DNA of 8,021 bases from CAIMZW01 sp037133095 (GTDB lineage Bacteria; Actinomycetota; Actinomycetes; Nanopelagicales; Nanopelagicaceae). Positions within the stretch are counted from its first letter, which is position 1, and every line of letters begins with the position of its first letter. The notes under the pieces are model-generated. The model saw only the letters and a program-made list of their open reading frames with translations, did no database searches and was not told the origin of the DNA. This document shows, one piece after another, positions 6,730 to 8,021 of the stretch. The translations under genes and the position numbers were made by a program. The stretch lies in assembly GCA_037133095.1 (NCBI GenBank), contig JBAXOT010000041.1, positions 1 to 8,021 of the forward strand, in the 5' to 3' direction.

Positions 6730-6740
6730 GGCCTCGGGCC
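6730..6740 (-). promoter_or_regulatory. rpsH: Small GGCC hairpin overlapping the rpsH Shine-Dalgarno
   Basis: Minus strand GGCC (6737-6740), loop CGA, GGCC (6730-6733). The likely Shine-Dalgarno GAGG (6732-6735) sits half in the loop and half in the stem, six bases before the ATG. A four-pair stem is weak, so any masking of the site would be slight unless stabilised by a protein. Confidence 0.35.
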
Positions 6741-6771
6741 TTTCTCAAGATGGTTTCCAGTCTCTCGCTTG

Positions 6772-6785
6772 ACGAATCTCTTCGT
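6772..6785 (-). other. Hairpin with GAGA tetraloop in the rpsH leader
   Basis: Minus strand ACGAA, loop GAGA, TTCGT: five perfect pairs closed by a GNRA-type tetraloop, about 50 bases before the rpsH start. GNRA loops are stable and often take part in RNA contacts. Its function is unknown. Confidence 0.4.
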
Positions 6786-6828
6786 TAGTAAGTGGACCTA
6801 TCTCGTAGTTGTTAGTTGGAAAAACTTT

Positions 6829-6843
6829 TCGTCGGAGTGACGA
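6829..6843 (-). other. Hairpin just after rpsZ
   Basis: Minus strand TCGTC, loop ACTCC, GACGA: five perfect pairs, 17 bases after the rpsZ stop. It is followed by AAAGTTTTTCC, so the T-run begins four bases after the stem. This is a poor intrinsic terminator, and transcription must pass it for rpsH to be expressed from the operon; partial attenuation is possible. Confidence 0.3.
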
Positions 6844-6871
6844 CTTACCAGGAAGCTATTTACCAAGAAGC
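6842..6871 (-). repeat. 15-bp imperfect tandem duplication across the rpsZ stop codon
   Basis: On the minus strand GCTTCTTGGTAAATA (6857-6871) is followed directly by GCTTCCTGGTAAGTC (6842-6856), identical at 12 of 15 bases. The first copy encodes the final Ala-Ser-Trp and stop of S14. The second, in the same frame, again reads Ala-Ser-Trp-stop, with a synonymous Ser codon. Confidence 0.6.
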
Positions 6872-7045
6872 CTTGGTGATGCCAGGAAGTTCGCCACGGT
6901 GGGCCATCTCACGGAAACAGATACGGCAGATGCCGAACTTCTGATAAACCGAGTGTGGTCGACCACAGCGTTGGCAGCGGGTATAGCCGCGAACCTTGAA
7001 CTTTGGCTTACGCGCTGCGCGAACCTTGAGTGATGTCTTAGCCAT
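6860..7045 (-). CDS. rpsZ: 30S ribosomal protein S14, zinc-binding (type Z)
   Basis: Small-subunit protein S14 (uS14) in its short zinc form, 61 residues. Two CxxC pairs (C24/C27 in YTRCQRCGRP and C40/C43 in GICRICFRE) bind one zinc ion; the protein sits in the 30S head. The ending HRGELPGITKASW is typical. The ATG at 7043-7045 was chosen because MAKTSLKVRAARKPKF is the normal opening and AGAGAGG lies ten bases upstream. The frame stays open further upstream, but that stretch overlaps rplE and does not resemble S14. Also called rpsN or rpsN1. A zinc-free paralogue may exist elsewhere in the genome, as in many actinobacteria. Confidence 0.97.
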   Translation of the reverse strand: MAKTSLKVRAARKPKFKVRGYTRCQRCGRPHSVYQKFGICRICFREMAHRGELPGITKASW

Positions 7046-7061
7046 GTGCTGTGCGCCTCTC

Positions 7062-7622
7062 TTAGTTTTCTCTGAAGGGGAAACCGAGTGCACGGAGCAG
7101 CTCGCGACCTTCTTCATCAGTCTTGGCAGTCGTAACAAAGGTGATATCCATACCGCGGGTGCGATCGATCTTGTCTTGTTCAATTTCTGGGAAAACAACT
7201 TGCTCGGTTAAGCCGAAGGTGTAGTTGCCATTTCCATCAAATTGCTTAGGAGAGAGACCACGGAAGTCGCGGATACGAGGAAGGGAGATGCTGATCAAGC
7301 GATCAGTGAATTCCCACATGCGGTCGTTGCGAAGCGTGACGTGAGCACCAATAGGCATTCCTTCACGAAGCTTGAACTGCGCAATAGATTTACGAGACTT
7401 GGTGACCTGTGGCTTCTGACCAGTGATGATAGTCAGGTCGCGAATGGCGCCTTCGATCAACTTTGAGTCACGAGCGGCTTCACCAACACCCATATTCACA
7501 ATAACTTTTACCAAGGTAGGAATCTGCATCACATTCTTGTAGCCAAACTTGGCTAGAAGAGCTGGCGCAATCGTTGCTCGGTATTTTTCCTTGAGCCGTG
7601 GGGCTGCAACAGTGGTTGACAT
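7062..7622 (-). CDS. rplE: 50S ribosomal protein L5
   Basis: Large-subunit protein L5 (uL5), which binds 5S rRNA and forms a bridge to the 30S head. It has 186 residues with the family signature IPTLVKVIVNMGVGEA (34-49), the segment TGQKPQVTKSRKSIAQFKLR (67-86) and DFRGLSPKQFDGNGNYTFGL (119-138). The ending RELLRALGFPF is also characteristic. The ATG shares one base with the rplX stop (TAATG) and has AAAGGA six bases upstream. In E. coli S8 binds the mRNA at this junction to repress the operon; I could not identify that structure here. Confidence 0.98.
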   Translation of the reverse strand: MSTTVAAPRLKEKYRATIAPALLAKFGYKNVMQIPTLVKVIVNMGVGEAARDSKLIEGAIRDLTIITGQKPQVTKSRKSIAQFKLREGMPIGAHVTLRNDRMWEFTDRLISISLPRIRDFRGLSPKQFDGNGNYTFGLTEQVVFPEIEQDKIDRTRGMDITFVTTAKTDEEGRELLRALGFPFREN

Positions 7623-7939
7623 TAGATGTCCTTTCCGGTGCGGCGAGAGATGCGAACATTCTTGCCAGCTTCATCCTTGCGAGCACCAATGCGGGTGGCC
7701 TTGCCATCGTCATCAACCAACATGACATTGGAGAGATGAATGCTGGCCTCAACGGTAAGAATGCCGCCGACCTTAACGCCGCGATCACTCGTGGTCTCTT
7801 TGGTGTGGCGCATCACGCGATTAACACCTTCGATGAGCAAGCGCTCGGCATCTTTATCTACGCGCAAAACTTTGCCCGTTTGACCTTTATCTTTTCCGGC
7901 AATCACCAAAACGGTGTCGCCTTTCTTAATCTTGGCCAT
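7622..7939 (-). CDS. rplX: 50S ribosomal protein L24
   Basis: Large-subunit protein L24 (uL24), an early assembly initiator that binds the 5' end of 23S rRNA near the exit tunnel. It has 105 residues with a KOW motif at about 6-33 (KGDTVLVIAGKDKGQTGKVL), then EGVNRVMRHTK and HLSNVMLVDDDGKATRIG (68-85). The ATG is two bases after the rplN stop. It has a strong ribosome binding site. Confidence 0.98.
   Translation of the reverse strand: MAKIKKGDTVLVIAGKDKGQTGKVLRVDKDAERLLIEGVNRVMRHTKETTSDRGVKVGGILTVEASIHLSNVMLVDDDGKATRIGARKDEAGKNVRISRRTGKDI
7629..7634 (-). promoter_or_regulatory. Shine-Dalgarno of rplE inside rplX
   Basis: AAAGGA on the minus strand, six bases before the rplE ATG, within the last codons of rplX. 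It supports the rplE start at the TAATG junction. Confidence 0.7.
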
Positions 7940-7941
7940 GT

Positions 7942-8021
7942 TTAGAGCACCTCCGGCGCTAATGAAATGATCTTCATGAACTTCTTGTCGCGAAGTTCGC
8001 GAGCAACTGGTCCGAAGATAC
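7942..8021 (-). CDS. rplN: 50S ribosomal protein L14, C-terminal end (runs off window)
   Basis: Only the last 25 codons and the TAA stop are in the window; the rest lies past the right edge. The visible peptide, from IFGPVARELRDK to KFMKIISLAPEVL, is the conserved C-terminus of L14 (uL14), which contacts 23S rRNA and L19 at the subunit interface. The gene directly before rplX is rplN in the standard spc order. The last codons also contain the rplX ribosome binding site. Confidence 0.95.
   Translation of the reverse strand, partial: IFGPVARELRDKKFMKIISLAPEVL
7949..7954 (-). promoter_or_regulatory. Shine-Dalgarno of rplX inside rplN
   Basis: GGAGGT on the minus strand, nine bases before the rplX ATG and inside the final Pro-Glu-Val codons of rplN. 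It is a strong match and supports the rplX start. Confidence 0.8.

Larger units (their letters stand above)
6726..6859 (-). other. 134-base spacer between rpsZ and rpsH, structured leader candidate
   Basis: This is the only sizeable gap inside the ribosomal cluster; the other junctions between ribosomal protein genes have 0 to 16 bases or overlap. It holds the rpsZ 3'-end duplication, three small inverted repeats (6829-6843, 6772-6785 and 6730-6740) and the rpsH ribosome binding site. I see no convincing -35/-10 pair and no open frame of note. It may carry a regulatory or processing site, but I do not recognise a known S8-binding element. Confidence 0.5.

Noticed and set aside
7046..7198. Upstream extension of S14 to an earlier ATG (112 residues in total)
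   Set aside because: The extra part overlaps rplE in another frame and does not resemble S14. The internal ATG gives the standard 61-residue zinc form with its own ribosome binding site.
7600..7660. E. coli-type S8 repressor site at the rplX/rplE junction
   Set aside because: I looked for a helix-21-like hairpin around the rplE start and found no convincing structure by eye.
1..8021. Mobile elements, CRISPR arrays, tRNA genes, defence or toxin-antitoxin genes
   Set aside because: No transposase, long inverted repeats, regularly spaced repeats, cloverleaf or toxin-like small genes were seen; the gene order is intact and nearly gapless.

Overview
The window is the 3' two-thirds of a bacterial spc-type ribosomal protein operon plus the start of infA. 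Every supported gene is on the minus strand, so transcription runs from high to low coordinates: rplN (3' end only), rplX, rplE, rpsZ, rpsH, rplF, rplR, rpsE, rpmD, rplO, secY, adk, map, an amidohydrolase gene, then infA (5' part only). Plus-strand open frames are antisense shadows of these genes.

The protein sequences point to Actinomycetota: S14 is the short zinc-binding form ending in TKASW, S8 starts MTMTDPIADML, S5 has a charged N-terminal extension, and IF-1 starts MAKKDGAIEIEG. Base composition is moderate (roughly half G+C by eye) and TAA ends 12 of the 14 genes whose stop is visible, which is low for this phylum. A streamlined aquatic lineage, such as the freshwater acI/Nanopelagicales group, would fit. 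That placement is inference and not proven here.

Layout. Positions 4157-8021 hold ten ribosomal protein genes, packed with 1-base TAATG overlaps or gaps of 0 to 16 bases. The one exception is a 134-base spacer between rpsZ and rpsH (6726-6859), which contains small hairpins and a tandem duplication of the rpsZ 3' end. Positions 1342-4112 hold secY (GTG start, strong ribosome binding site), adk and map, the usual tail of the operon. Positions 290-1345 hold a metal-dependent amidohydrolase whose start overlaps the map stop (ATGA). Positions 138-289 are non-coding, with two hairpins, a 7-bp perfect dyad and a weak candidate promoter. Positions 1-137 are the start of infA, read from a TTG codon.

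The genes work together in making and exporting protein: ribosomal subunits, the SecY channel, adenylate kinase for nucleotide balance, removal of N-terminal methionine, and initiation factor 1. The amidohydrolase is the only member without an obvious place in this set. I found no mobile element, CRISPR array, tRNA, rRNA or defence module. No undescribed multi-gene system is visible; the points worth a second look are small and local.
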